Source: Rallus limicola (lineage: Eukaryota; Chordata; Aves; Gruiformes; Rallidae). From it: 64,000 nucleotides of DNA. A program made the position numbers and the translations under genes. The notes below the pieces were generated by a model. The model searched no databases and was not told where the DNA came from. It saw nothing but the letters and a program-made list of their open reading frames with translations. The stretch covers positions 24,420,146 through 24,484,145 of the forward strand of contig JAKCOZ010000001.1 of the NCBI GenBank assembly GCA_022605955.1, given 5' to 3'. This document shows, one piece after another, positions 24,849 to 37,131 of the stretch (positions are counted from its first letter, which is position 1; every line of letters begins with the position of its first letter).

Positions 24849-27539
24849 AAGTAGTTTACCAGTTTTTTGATCAAAATGTGAGTTGTTCAAAAAAATGAGT
24901 TTAGAATGAAACTTAGTTGCAAATGTTGCATCTTCTCAATTTTTATGACCAGTGATCTTAATGCAACAAGATGAGGAAAAGTGATTTTCATGTAGGTTGC
25001 TGCAAGGACAATCACAAGTTAAGTCTTCTACAAATGGCTGTGCTTTCAAGCCCTGTCCTGCTCTTACCAGGCACCTCTGTTCCTATCACTGTACCCTTCT
25101 CAAGGAGGAGTCCTGCAATTATAGAATAAAATTAGAGGCTAGAGCAATATTGAAATCAGTTACTATGCATAAGGTTCATTCAGCTAAATTGTTGTGAACT
25201 TTCTTCTATCCTTTTGTGGAAAAAGTTACTTGAAAGGCAAAGTGACTTTCACCCAGCCACAGTATACATGGGACAGTTTGATGTTGAACATCCATATAGT
25301 GTGAGAGTAATAAGCAAAATTATGGGACTCCTGTACTATAGCAAAACCCAGAGATATCTATTTTTTTTCTCCTTGATTTAGCATTTACTACCAAGCTACT
25401 GTTACACCAAAGTAAAAACCCACAGGACCTGATTAGTTGTGATGAATTAACATTAGACACTAATGGTTTCTACCTGTCTGGATGACTTCAAAAACATCAA
25501 TCCCTGAGTTTATCAGAAATGCTCTCTGCAAGGTTCTGGCCTTCCTGGTATTTCCATGATGCTAATTGCTGTCATTAGCAAGTTGCCTCCTCACCAGAGA
25601 CACTTGTAAAGGACAAGGTTGTGGGATTGGTTTTTGGGTGATAAGTGTGCCATCTGCTTTCCTTTTACAGCCCCATGTCAGACAGATTCATCCATGCAGC
25701 TTTAAAAGTAGTGCTGGAGGGGAAAGAAAAAAAAAGTTGTTCTTTACCAGATGTTACCCGATATTTTATGATAGATGAAAAGCCAGATAAATCAATAATA
25801 TTAGGAAATTGTTGCATTCTCACTATTATTCTGGTTATATTTCAAAGGAATGTCTTCAGTAATAGCCACAGGCATCAAAAAGCAGGCCGTCAGGCTAATT
25901 CTGTCAGCCTTATGTTACAACAAGAACAGATTTATGTGGTTTTTAGCCATTTTGGCTTGTGGGGGATGGGAGTCTGCTTACCTGTGTGGTGTCCCTGTGG
26001 CCGGGAAGGGCCCAGCAGTGTCCAAGACACATCAGAGAAATGGCTGTGTCTCAGCTGTGCTTCTCCTTTCGGTACCATTTCCTCCACGCTGCTGTAACTT
26101 CTTTTATCTGCACTCCCCCAGCTACTCTGATCCACAGGGGCAGCGATTTCAGAGGGTTTTCCATTTCTCAGCATTTCCCTCCTTAGGTGGCTGCAGGGGA
26201 GAGTGACAGATAAGCAGACTCTCCTCTCCTTGTCTGTAGTCTTGAGTGTGGCTGAGGAGGGAGAAATGCTGCTTTTAAGCGCTCTCATGCAGTGCTGGGC
26301 ATCGTTTGAGTTTGCTCCAAACAGAACCTCACATCACAAGGCAGAAAAAACTGAAATCTGAAATTCTACGCACGAGTTTTGGGGTTATCTGAAGCAAAAT
26401 GTCAGGGCTCTCTGAAATCTCTGACTTTCTGCAGGTAACAGAGCCCCGGTGTGGAGACGGAGTTTCACCCCTGAAAGAGAGTAATGATAACCACCTTGCA
26501 CACAAGATCTGTGGGAAGGCAAGGAAAGAGCAGTGCAAAGCCCTTATCGGTTTTGCAGTGAGTTTCCCTGGTTATTAAAAGGGATAGTTCAGGTATGTCT
26601 CTTAAAAGGATATATTATGGCTCCAGCGCACCAAGGGGAAAGTTCAGGGTTCTAAGTATATTTGTTAAATGTTGGCTGCTAAACTGCGGTGATGAGGAGT
26701 AAAAAGTAATCACTGGGAAGGTTTTCTCACCCTTAACTTACAAACCCTGCTGAGCAGTGAGGCAAATAGGGAATATGGTGTGTAAATTAAGGAGCAAGTA
26801 TGGATTCAGGTTGAAGTTTCACAACTGTTGGATTGCTGTTAAACTGAATATACACAGAATGAAATTTCCTATGTTATGAGGTTCACCTCTGAGTTGTGCA
26901 ACTTAGACCTGAATTTGAATTTTCCTGAGTTTGAAAGCTGCTTCAAAGTGACTGGTTCAGCCACAGAACTGAGGGGCTCCCCTAACCTTGCCCATGATCC
27001 CATTTCAGCTCCCAGGGCTGTCAGTCGCTTCCACAGTGATGCCACAGCAGGGCCAGTCTCCAGCTTCTCACGGCCCTGCCCAGCCCTACTCCCCCCACAC
27101 ACTGTAACCTGCTATGATCTCATGGCCATATCTGACCCAGGGGGCCTCCAATACATGGTGCAGCGTAGCGTGTGCCCATTCACAGTAATAAACCTCACTG
27201 TTTCTTACTGAGGATGGTACCAAAACAGGTTTCTTGCACGCAGGTTTCTGCTAGAGTAGAAGGCCATAAGGACATGAAGACACTCATTAATTTGAGAGAC
27301 CTGGATTGATATGGACCTGTTGAAATTTTATAATATTGAGCACGTCTTTACCAAGTGCAAAAACATTGTGGAGACTGCAAGGCACATAAATATATGTGGA
27401 TGAGGCAAGAGGAGTAATCATGCTTCCCTGTTTAAAAATTAGCAAAAAGGGAAAAAGATTGTCTCTCTGATATGTTGTAAATGGTAGCATGACTCCTTCC
27501 CACAAGAAGTTCACACCTCTTGGAAGTGTTGTCTGTAAT

Positions 27540-27660
27540 CTTTAACGCTCCATTAAAGGTGAATTAGTTTTAAGGGAACTAATTATTATTAAATGGTTAC
27601 CCTAGCAACACAAAGAAGGTTACCATAGTAGCCTCTCCTATGCAAATTGAAATATAGCCA
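27540..27660. promoter_or_regulatory. Candidate enhancer-like motif cluster
   Basis: Within 120 bp lie homeodomain-type TAATTA sequence (about 27578-27585), a near-ideal RFX X-box (GTTACCCTAGCAAC, 27596-27609), a second half-site (GGTTACCATAG, about 27619-27629) and a POU octamer (ATGCAAAT, 27640-27647). This density in otherwise plain AT-rich DNA suggests a conserved regulatory element. Conservation was not tested. Confidence 0.35.
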
Positions 27661-28419
27661 GTCTAAAGCTTCATAGAACTGGGGATTTTAAAACCAAAGA
27701 CGAAATCATAAATTTCTTCCTTCACCTCATAAGCCACTGCCATTACATAAAATCTATGCTGGGTTGTACCCCGAGATTCATGGTGTTTTCTTATTGCAGC
27801 TGTAATAGGTCTTGTTTGCTTTTCCTCTTCACTGAAAGTTTGAGGAAGGAAATTAGAAAAGGCTAAACTGCACTGCATCTGTGTGATCCACAGTCTTGTC
27901 ACATTTGCTGTGTGAGAGATGTGGGGGTATTCCTGTGTCTGGGAAATAAGATTCCTGAGCTGATTTTTTTTCTGTTGGGGCAATATAGAAATCATACATC
28001 TCTCTATCCCCACATTATCCATCAGACTGGGCCAGGGAAAGGAATGCCCCCTTAATTCTTTGCCTTCTGAGAGAACCTTATAATCAGTAAGTTATGTAGA
28101 TATGATTTGACAGCATTTATAAGGAGCTTCAAAAGCCCTTCTGAATCAAGAAAACGTGGACTATTTTCCACAGTTTTACTATGAGGTCAATAGGTAATTT
28201 TATTGCTGGCAAGAGATGACTAAAGCTCTACCAAAAAATAGTGTGTCCACAAATCTCTGTTGGGTCCCAGACTTGTTGCTTCTGTCACTGTATTTTATTC
28301 ATGTCTCTTTTTGCCACTGGTCACGTTGTAAAGACTTACAAAACACCACTAAACTATTTCCTGTTCTCATGATAGCTGCTGTTGTTGAATCAGATTTTAA
28401 AACAATTCTTCAAAGCAGG
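27661..28419. other. Non-coding stretch
   Basis: A minus frame of 119 codons (28022-27663) has no recognisable motif, and I do not call it a gene. Nothing else seen. Confidence 0.45.
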
Positions 28420-29065
28420 ATCACCATGTGCCACCAGTGTGCCCTCGTGGCCAAGAAGGCCAGTGGCATCCCGGGTTGTATTAGAAGGGGTGTGGTTAGT
28501 AGGTCCAGAGAGGTTCTCCTCCCCCTTTACTCTGCCCTGGTGGACCCCACCTGGAATATTGTGTCCAGTTCTGAGCCCCTCAATTCAAGAAAGGCAGGGA
28601 ATTACTTGAAAGAATACAGCACAGGACCACCAAGATGATTAAGGGAGTAGAACAACTTCCTTATGAGGAGAGGCTGAGGGAGCTGGGTCTCTTTAGCTTG
28701 GAGAAGAGGAGACTGAGGGATGACCTTACTAATGTTTATAAATATGTAACAGGTGAGAGTCAGGAGGATGGAGCCAGGCTCTTCTCAGTGATGTCCAATG
28801 ATAGGACAAGGGCTAACAGGTGCAAGCTAGAGCATAGGAAGCTCCATGTGAATGTAAGGAGAAAGTTTTTCACTGTGATGGTGACGGAACACTGGAACAG
28901 ACTGCCCAGAGAGGCTGTGGAGTCTCCTTCTCTGGAGACATTCAAAACCTGCCTGGACACTTTCCTGTGCAATTTATTCTAGGTGATCCTGCTCTGTCAA
29001 GGGGATTGGACTAGATGATCTTTCAAGGTCCCTTCTAACCCCTAACATTCTGTGATTCTGTGATT
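28420..29065 (+). mobile_element. CR1 LINE 3' end including the C-terminus of the polymerase ORF
   Basis: This is a plus-strand CR1 copy of about 650 bp. The first part (28420-28635) corresponds to the polymerase stretch around 'GQEGQ...YSALV.P...YCVQF', now frame-broken. From 28635 to 28982 a 115-codon frame reads the CR1 C-terminal region, with landmarks [29 protein letters not shown] and [19 protein letters not shown]. The 3' UTR follows (GGATTGGACTAGATGATC) and ends in the tail ATTCTGTGATTCTGTGATT (29047-29065). It is 5'-truncated, and upstream stops and frameshifts make it inactive. The frame at 28216-28638 only partly overlaps the element and is not a gene. Confidence 0.95.
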
Positions 29066-32000
29066 TAATGTTTTCCATAAACCCATAATACACCAACTCA
29101 AAGGCCTATACAAGAGTAAGTGTTTCTTTGGAAAGTTGAAATGGGTTTCTAGCCCATCAGGTTGTGGAGGAGAGTTTTAACTTCTGACCCCTAGTGAGTG
29201 CTACATTCTCAACCCCTTCTCTCTCGCCCCAAGGTCCCTAAAGAATATTTAATTAATCCTAAATACAATCAAAATAATATCAATAATCCCTAGACAACTT
29301 TATGTCTTCCTAAAGACAGTGTCATGCTTTCAGGAAGCCTGCATCTTTTTGTAAGAGTTAAGATAGAAACACTGCAATTCTTATTTTCACTCTGACATCA
29401 CAATCACAATATTTAACCTCAAAATGAATATCCATTCTTAATAGAACAGTCACATCTAAGCAATGGCTTTTTAATTTATCTTTATCTAGCAAAATAGTAA
29501 AATTTGCCATGGAGTACCAAGCTTTATGACTTTTATCACCAAGTTTTCACTTCAAATGATGTTTTTTCGAAGCCCACACTCACACATCCCTCCTCTCTCT
29601 CTGTAGTTGTCCTGCATAGCTGCTGGGCAGCTGCTGTGGAAGCTGGCACAACAGGGAGGGGAAGGCAACTTCCACCCTCCAAAATTCCTGCTCCAGTTCC
29701 TCTTGCTGCCTCAAATTCTGCCCAGGTGGAGGGGTTTGTGGTCCCTCCATGTGAGAGCTGAGTGCTTAGCATTTCCGGGGCAGCTTGTCTGCTGTGACAG
29801 AGGTGAACCTACTGGTCCCCAGTAGGGGATGGTCAGACAATATTCATACCTGCAAGGGCCTGTTAAAATCTTCTTGCTGAGTTCTGCTTGCCTTGGTCAA
29901 AATTAGGGGCCTTTGATGATGGGTTCCCATGAGAAATAGGCTTTTAACTGGATAATCATGAAGGAAATTACTTCTTCTTTATGTAGCAATGTTATGCTAA
30001 CAAAGCTAAAATGGCACTAAATAGATAAGTATAATATTTATGTAGGAGATACTATCCATTTAAATCTGCTGAAATTAGAAACTAAGCAAAAAGTACTTAA
30101 TCATGACTAATTAACAGAAAGGTTTCCCCTTCATATTTTATACTGCTTTTTAAGCTGACTGAACAATTCAGAACAAAGCAATTATAACTCATGTACGTTT
30201 TGTATCCCGAAAAGAGCAGGAGCTTCCTTTAAACCATGTGTTTTCTAAGAAAGAGTTACATATAGCCATGTAATTAGTTCTTGGAAGATATGCAGAAGTT
30301 GTATAGATATTTTTTCCACAAGAAATACTAGTCACTTAATGAATCCAGTATGCATTATAAGGAATTAATACAAATTAGGACAGAAAAGAAACATTTAGCA
30401 TTTATAGCACTGATGTATTTCAAAGAGAATTTAATTTGCTGCATAAGATGTGAATTGATTCGTTGGTGAACCTGTAAGTTCTCCTCAATATGAAACTAGA
30501 ACATAAATATATGATAGAAAGGTATTACAAGCACACATAGCTGCCACCTCTTTCAGGTTTTTTTAGTTTGGTTTTTTTTTTTTTTTTTTAATATCACTGA
30601 TAATGGTTTTTTAATCTTAGCATGTGTTTTCTGAAGATGTCATGACTCAGAAAAACTCTCACTGGAGAAAAAACACAACCCCGGGCTGCTTTGCTGGTGT
30701 TCTAGACCTGTATTCTCTTCTGCAGCTGCATATGTATTAAAAGTCCATGTCCTCTGGGGAAAAAAAAAAAAAAAAAGATAAAATTCTTCTCCATACCCAA
30801 AAACAATGAGTGTGATTCTGAGACATATCTGTTCAAGTCTCCAGCACCGAAGTGGAGTGGTGAAGATGATTGTCTACTGTGCACTGCCACTTCTAGGTTG
30901 CTCTAGTAGCTAAAGAGTTTCCACCTCTTTTTCTTCCTTTTTACCCAGACATTCAGGCCTGCCTAGCATTCCTGTTGTATCCATGAGCTCACCACAACTC
31001 CATTTAAACAGAGCTGGTATCCTAAGCTAAGGCTTTTTCCTGCTGCACACCTCCTTCTCTGGCACAACTCCCAGAGCAGAGCATGAGAGGCACTCCTGCG
31101 AGCTTATCTCCCACACTGCCAGTGCTGCAGAGGTGACAGTCCTGAATAAATAATGGATTTTGGAAGTCTCTGAGTGCTGCTTTAGCCTTTTTATGCATGC
31201 AAATAGGGCCAAGCATGCAGCTGAGGGCCTTACTCAATAAATCAGCCTGGAAGATTGACACGGTTTCTAACTAGCGTAGCGTGCACTCGAAGTTGTTCGT
31301 ATACTCAAACACCAGGCCCTCAGATGTGCTGATACATGCCTGAAACAAAGCAAAGTTTTCCAAAATCTCTTTGCTGTCTTTAAGCCTGACCTAGAAATTT
31401 GTCTGAAAAGTGAAAGTGCTGTCAAAGAGGTTGTTAGGCAATATATTTTAAACAAAAATTGAGAAGAGTTCTGTTCAGCGGAAATCTTTTCTCTGGGTTT
31501 TTTGAGGAATATGAGAATTGTCCTTACAGACTGTCAGGGTACATCTACTGTCACTGATTACTGCTCTCCAGATGCTGCAACTCGGGGTCAGCTGGAAATG
31601 TTTGAACTGTGAGTCAAATATCCAAAGTTACAGGCAGTGATTTCTAGACCTGAGATTGAAAAGACAATGGAGTCAACGTCTTTCCTCTTCTCATTCTACT
31701 TGTGGAGAATTTATAATTCATTTATTCAAGCTTTTCTCTCTAGTCAGGAGAGACAAAGACATATTTCAAAACAACAAAAAGTTTTGTGCAAATCATTTCT
31801 AAACAAAATGCAGGTAAATTTTAAGGAGAAAAAAAAATCACTTTGATAGTGGAGATGAAAATTAAAGGTCCTTTTAAAAATTGAATTACCCAACAAAACT
31901 TTAAAAGGAATTGGAAATAATTATCAGATTCCTCTGACTTTGGAAGGCATAGCAGGTTACAAAAAAAGGAAGAGTTCTTTGTTTAAGAACTATAAAAGTA

Positions 32001-33580
32001 TTTGTTTGAAATATTAATTCAAATATTCAATGTCAATCTTTTAAAAATATTTTTGTTTAGGAAATGTTTGGCTAAGGTATCAAAGACTAATTTTTTCTTC
32101 TTGAAATACCAGCACATTAAAAATTCAATTAATCAAAATATTTCAGTTGGATCAAACTGGTCCAGGTTGACATAACCTTTTTTTTCTTTCATTTCTCCAC
32201 AATTTTTAAATCATAAACTTCCTTTCAACACAAGATACTCTTATGTCTCAACCACTGAATTGAATGTTCACTGTTAGCCAGTTCTGCCTGTGGTTAACTT
32301 CAAAGAGTAGGTAATACCAAGTTCTTACATATAGGACATTATCGTAGATATTTCTCCAATGTTTCCTAGTCTGATTCATCTAGAAAAGCTATATGATATC
32401 TGGCATCACTCATTCAGGACAATATTTAAAAAAAAAGCACCCCAAAATACAACAAAGGAAGATTTCTTTCTAGTCCTCAAAGAAGTATTATTTTGAAGTT
32501 GGTTGATATGTTAAAGCAACCACAGTTGGCTGTCATTGCAACACCGATAAACATTTGCAGATGCCGAGTGCTATAAGATATTAAAATACTGAGGTGCTGC
32601 TGTTGAAGACCAGGTTGCAATTTCAGATATACGCTCAGTTCTTCAATATTACCATGCACCATGATTTAATTGAGATGAAAATCTGGCCCAAAATATTAAT
32701 CAAATTACCACTTTAACTTATCTGATTCATTGCAAAAACACCACAATTCTTTCACATTAGCCATTCCTTTAAGGGCCTTACAGAAACATAAAATAATCAG
32801 CTTCAAGTATGATAAATGAAAAAGAATAATGTGTGCATGAATTAATTATGAAATTTTGTGAGGAATTATACCTTAAGTAGATATGAATTAAGTCTTGAAC
32901 TACAGGAGAGATTAGTAACTGTAAATGAATGACCTTGGTGAATTCTTAAATGAGGAAAATCGCTTGCCAGAATCATGATCCCTTTAAACTGAAGAATGTT
33001 TTAGATTTTTTTTTTTTAGCTTTTAATACTTTGTCTTCTCAGAACTACTTGTGGCATTCTTTTTTGCCCCTATGTTTACCATCATGTTGTAATGACTTAT
33101 ATCGCTTATAATGAATTTTCTGTCTTTAAAATGCATGTAAAATCCATCAATGTAAATCTCAAAACAACCCTTAGGGAGAAAATACCCTCAAATTCCATTT
33201 AGAATTAAGTTCTACCAGTGCTTCATTTGTTTGTTTTCTGTCAATCCTGAAGGATTTCCCTGAGGCAGGGGAATTAAAACCAGATTCATTTCTTTTTGGC
33301 AATAGGTAAAGCAAAAAAATAATTTAGAGACAGGTGAAATGTTTTTTTTTCTGGATCTTAGTGTTCTTAGAGATATTAAATATTTTAGAATGAAGCTGAA
33401 TGAAAGAAAATTGCAAGTCATATTTCTACGTAGAGAAAAATTTTAAAACAAGCACTTTTTTTTTTTTCAAAAACAGTGTTTTGAAATTGAAATGACCCTT
33501 GGTTCACAAACCTGTTTTCACTCCAGTAGATTAATGACTGTCCTTTTTAGCGTCTCTAGGCAACATGTACCATTTCAGAA
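29066..33580. other. AT-rich non-coding stretch
   Basis: No gene seen. It holds a poly-T run (about 30570-30590) and a poly-A run (about 30760-30777). Slightly GC-richer patches at 29560-29830 and 31020-31260 give short frames on both strands without motifs. Confidence 0.5.
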
Positions 33581-33625
33581 TGTGTGTATATACATATACA
33601 CATACACATACACATACATATACAC
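33581..33625. repeat. TG/TA/CA-type microsatellite
   Basis: An imperfect alternating purine-pyrimidine tract, TGTGTGTATATACATATACA followed by CATACACATA-type units. Confidence 0.85.
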
Positions 33626-36600
33626 TTTTTTCTTTACTCTTAAAACATAAAATGTGAAAGTGGCAGCTGGTTCTCTTAAAGATATTTTTCCCCCAAAATA
33701 ATAAAATTAAATTCTGCTAAACATTATAATCTTAAAAATGCAGAAAATAATCTAAATTTAAAAAACCCCATAAAATCATAATTTTCCATAGTGATTTGAC
33801 TATAATCTTTTGTCTTTCTACACCTAGTCTAGGAAGATGTTTTTTAAACACAGCTTTTGTCTCCAGTCTTTCAGAGGATGACGCACAGAGCTACCCTTCC
33901 TTCCTGAACTCGTTTCCTTTTATTCAAAGAAAATTCCAGCCTGTCCTGCTAGGATGTTCATCTATCAGGTATATATACAGATGTCCACCACCCAGGACAT
34001 TAGGTGAAAACACAATTAGGCTGTGCGTAAGCCATTTTCCTCTGTCTCCTGTATACCCTTCAGCCTTCCCAGTAGACTCATTCTGGATTGTTTGGGGGGG
34101 TGTTTAAAGTTATTTTTCTTAATACCTGGAAAGCAGCATTGTTATCCGTACCCCTGAAATCCATAACCCACATGGTGTTTCTTATGCTGTCGGAATTTAG
34201 GTCACATCTGGTTTGTTTGGCATAACCAAGCATCCTACTCCAGGCTAGCAAGCATAGAGAACAGCACAGCTTGAGGGCAAGTGTTGACTTCTTGGCCCTG
34301 TACGCAGCATTAACATGAGGAAAATCATCATAGCTTCATGACTTCATCATTTCTGTCTGTCCCCTGAAGCAGTCAACACCCTTGGATGGCTGCAACAACT
34401 TTGCCACCACAGAGCTAGTATAGCTGGGAAGCTGCAGTATCCACTTTCTTTTAGGTAGCTCATACAGGATAGTGGTACTTGCTCTCTGTGGTAAGAATTG
34501 TCAAAGAATTGTCATGCCATGGAAGACAGACACAACCACCCAGCCCAGATTTGGACATGAGGCCACTGATGTTCCAGGTGACCTTGCCCTATACTCATCA
34601 GCTCCCTTTTATCCCTCACAGTACAGGCTCCCATCTATGCTGTGTTTCTCCCTGTCCTGCTGCCCTGGACCCCTCTGCCCATGCTGTACCTTTCTCACCA
34701 CCACCTGCCTTGATATCCTTGAACATCACACATTTTTACATGTATCTGTACGCAATTGAATTTTTTATTAATAGTCACATGGACCTGACTTCCCCACATT
34801 CCTGCCACTAAGTGACATTTTACAGTGAAATAAGGCAGTTTTTCCAGAAGTTCCTTTTGACACTGAAGGCCCCCTGCCAAATTCTATTCCACATTAAGTA
34901 GGGATTCTTGTAAGGATGTCAGGCAAAATTCTGTAATTTGCCTTAGCATCTTTGTTCTCTACATTGCAATTTAGTGTAGGGCACATATCCTGTGAGGAGG
35001 CTTTCCTAGCCCCTACCAGAGCCCTGAAGGCATCAAAAGGCCTTAACTACAGACTCACCTGCCCCTCCTCCCCTGAACCTTTGGCCTCAGGGGCCACCAC
35101 AGCCCTTCCCAGAGCTCTGCCATGGATCAGTGGTATCCATCTCTATCTCCTGAGTGGCCCTTGGTCCTGGCTTCCCTCTTGCTGTGTGTAGGGCTGTTGA
35201 TGCAATCCTCAGTGAGAGCTTAGCCAGTGGGAGGCTGACCTTGATTCACCCCCTCCTAACGCATCCCAACACCCTGGTACCTCCCATTCTTTGATTTTTT
35301 TAGAGGTAAAGTAAAACAAGAGGGTTGACAAGGACATAACCTTGATCAGTTTTAGCTTGCTTTCTGTTTAATTGCTCCCCCAGATGTTTGAAAGCAGTCA
35401 CACCAGACCTCCTGAGGAATGCCCAGAAAGCCTGTTATTATCTCTTTGCTGTTTACCAATTGTACTCTCTTGATGTTGGTGACAGATGTAATTAGTTAAG
35501 CAGGAATGATAGAAATGTATTTGTGGAGACATTGCAAAAAGTTGATTAAAGGTAAGACCTGAGTGTTAGTTCTGAAAGAAAAGTCAGATAAAGATATGCC
35601 TGAATATATAGGTATATATATATATATTTTTTTTTTTTGGTTTATACCATCCTCATTTAAAATTTCATATTTTTCCCCAGCAGTAAATGACAGTTTTGAT
35701 GATAATTTCAACTGGATTTCTATCTGGAGTCTTACTACTTAAAATCCTTATAATATCAGGCAAGGCTGTGTGCATAACATTGAGGTCCTATCTAAAGATC
35801 ACTGAGGGCTGTGAAAAAATGCAGAAAATTTGACATCTTTGGATCATTTCCTCTATGTAAAGTGTTCTCCAGAGATAACAGTGCATATCAGACAGTCCAA
35901 TTTCTTCTATAATGTTGGGGTTTTTTTTTACACTTTTTCCTGAACAAAGGACTGGATAAAAAAAAAAAAAAGAAAGAAGAAAGAGAAAGAAGCAGCAGTA
36001 TTTATTCTCTATTTTATTCTTCTCTGTGCATTTTATATTTAATTATGCATATTAGTAATTTCTCCAAATTTTGCATTTTATCTCACTCTTCCAAGGGATT
36101 TCATTCAGAGTCTTTGCAATTGTAATTTCACTACAATACAGTAAAAAAATCTGGCAATTCAGAGATCAAAACTCATTAGCCTTGGTCAAACAATAGGACT
36201 TTCTGGTGTAGAAAACCTTTATGCTCCATCTTTCCACTAATCAACAGAACTTTCCCAAAAGGATATGAAACTAGAAATGCCCTTTTTATTTGCCCTGCTC
36301 TTTAACAAAGCATGTTTGTTTCACACTAATGAAGCTGCACAAAGCAGGAATGACTCTTAGCTTTCTTTTGCAGAAGTAATTGTGTGACTAATCCAACAAA
36401 ATACTTCTGGTTTCTTCTGAATGTCTCTGTGTGGTCTGACCAAACCAGATATAGAAGCAGATAAGCAGACAGCCCTCTGATAGCTAAACAAAACTCAAAT
36501 GGAGTCTGAGAAACCATAAAAATACTTAATTAGTGCATTAGGTGAATGTTTTTTAAAATTTTAATTTAAATAAAAAATAAATACATTACAGATTCTAGAT

Positions 36601-37001
36601 TAGCAAAGTAGAGCTGTCTGAAGAGGCTGGGATGCTCAGGCAGCATCAGAAAACACTCTTTAGTGTTTAGACACTAAAACCATGAAGATTCTCAGTTGTA
36701 GTTTCAGAAAGCAAGCACTATGATTTCTGCTATTTCTGAAGAAATTGTGGCATACCACATACTGAAAGATAGATATGGGTGGTGTCTGTAAAACCAGCAG
36801 TGTCTTGAATCACAGCAGCTTTGCACATGATGACCCTTATGGGCACCAACAGGTAGCTATGGACATCTAAACTATTGTAGAACTGATTGAAGTCTGTCAG
36901 AATGTTAAACTAGAGGAAAACCCTTGAATGTTACAGTGAACAAATAGCTGTAGTGACACCCCAAATACACATCTGAGGATAGCTCGCCTTAAGCTGAGTA
37001 T
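33626..37001. other. Non-coding stretch
   Basis: No gene identified. Frames at 33796-34107 and 34472-34811 (up to 110 codons, two overlapping plus frames) lack motifs. A GC-richer patch at about 34950-35290 might be an old repeat that I cannot name. Confidence 0.45.
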
Positions 37002-37131
37002 ATCACAGATCAACAGGGGTTGGAAAGAACCTCTGGAGACCATCTAGTCCAACCCCCCTGCTAAAGAAGGGTTCCCTTGAGCAGGTTGCAAGGATTGTGT
37101 CTAGAAGACTTTTGGTATCTCCAGAGGAGAT
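37002..37131 (-). mobile_element. CR1 3' tail fragment
   Basis: The reversed CR1 end is legible: ATCACAGATCAACAGGGGTTGG, then ACCATCTAGTCCAACCCCCC, GAGCAGGTTGCA and a match to 'TATCTCCAGAG'. It is about 130 bp, degraded and 5'-truncated. Confidence 0.85.

Larger units (their letters stand above)
22614..27539. other. Non-coding stretch
   Basis: No identifiable gene. The frames at about 23863-24139 (two overlapping minus frames) and 25645-26288 (up to 150 codons plus and 118 minus) lack motifs and overlap each other on both strands, as chance frames do in locally GC-richer DNA. Small hairpins at 23721-23743 and 24827-24848 are listed separately. Confidence 0.5.

Noticed and set aside
25645..26288. 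Overlapping frames up to 150 codons on both strands
   Set aside because: Three or more frames are open at once with no domain, splice context or repeat.
34950..35290. GC-richer patch that might be the 5' part of a CR1 or another repeat
   Set aside because: I could not match it to any remembered consensus.
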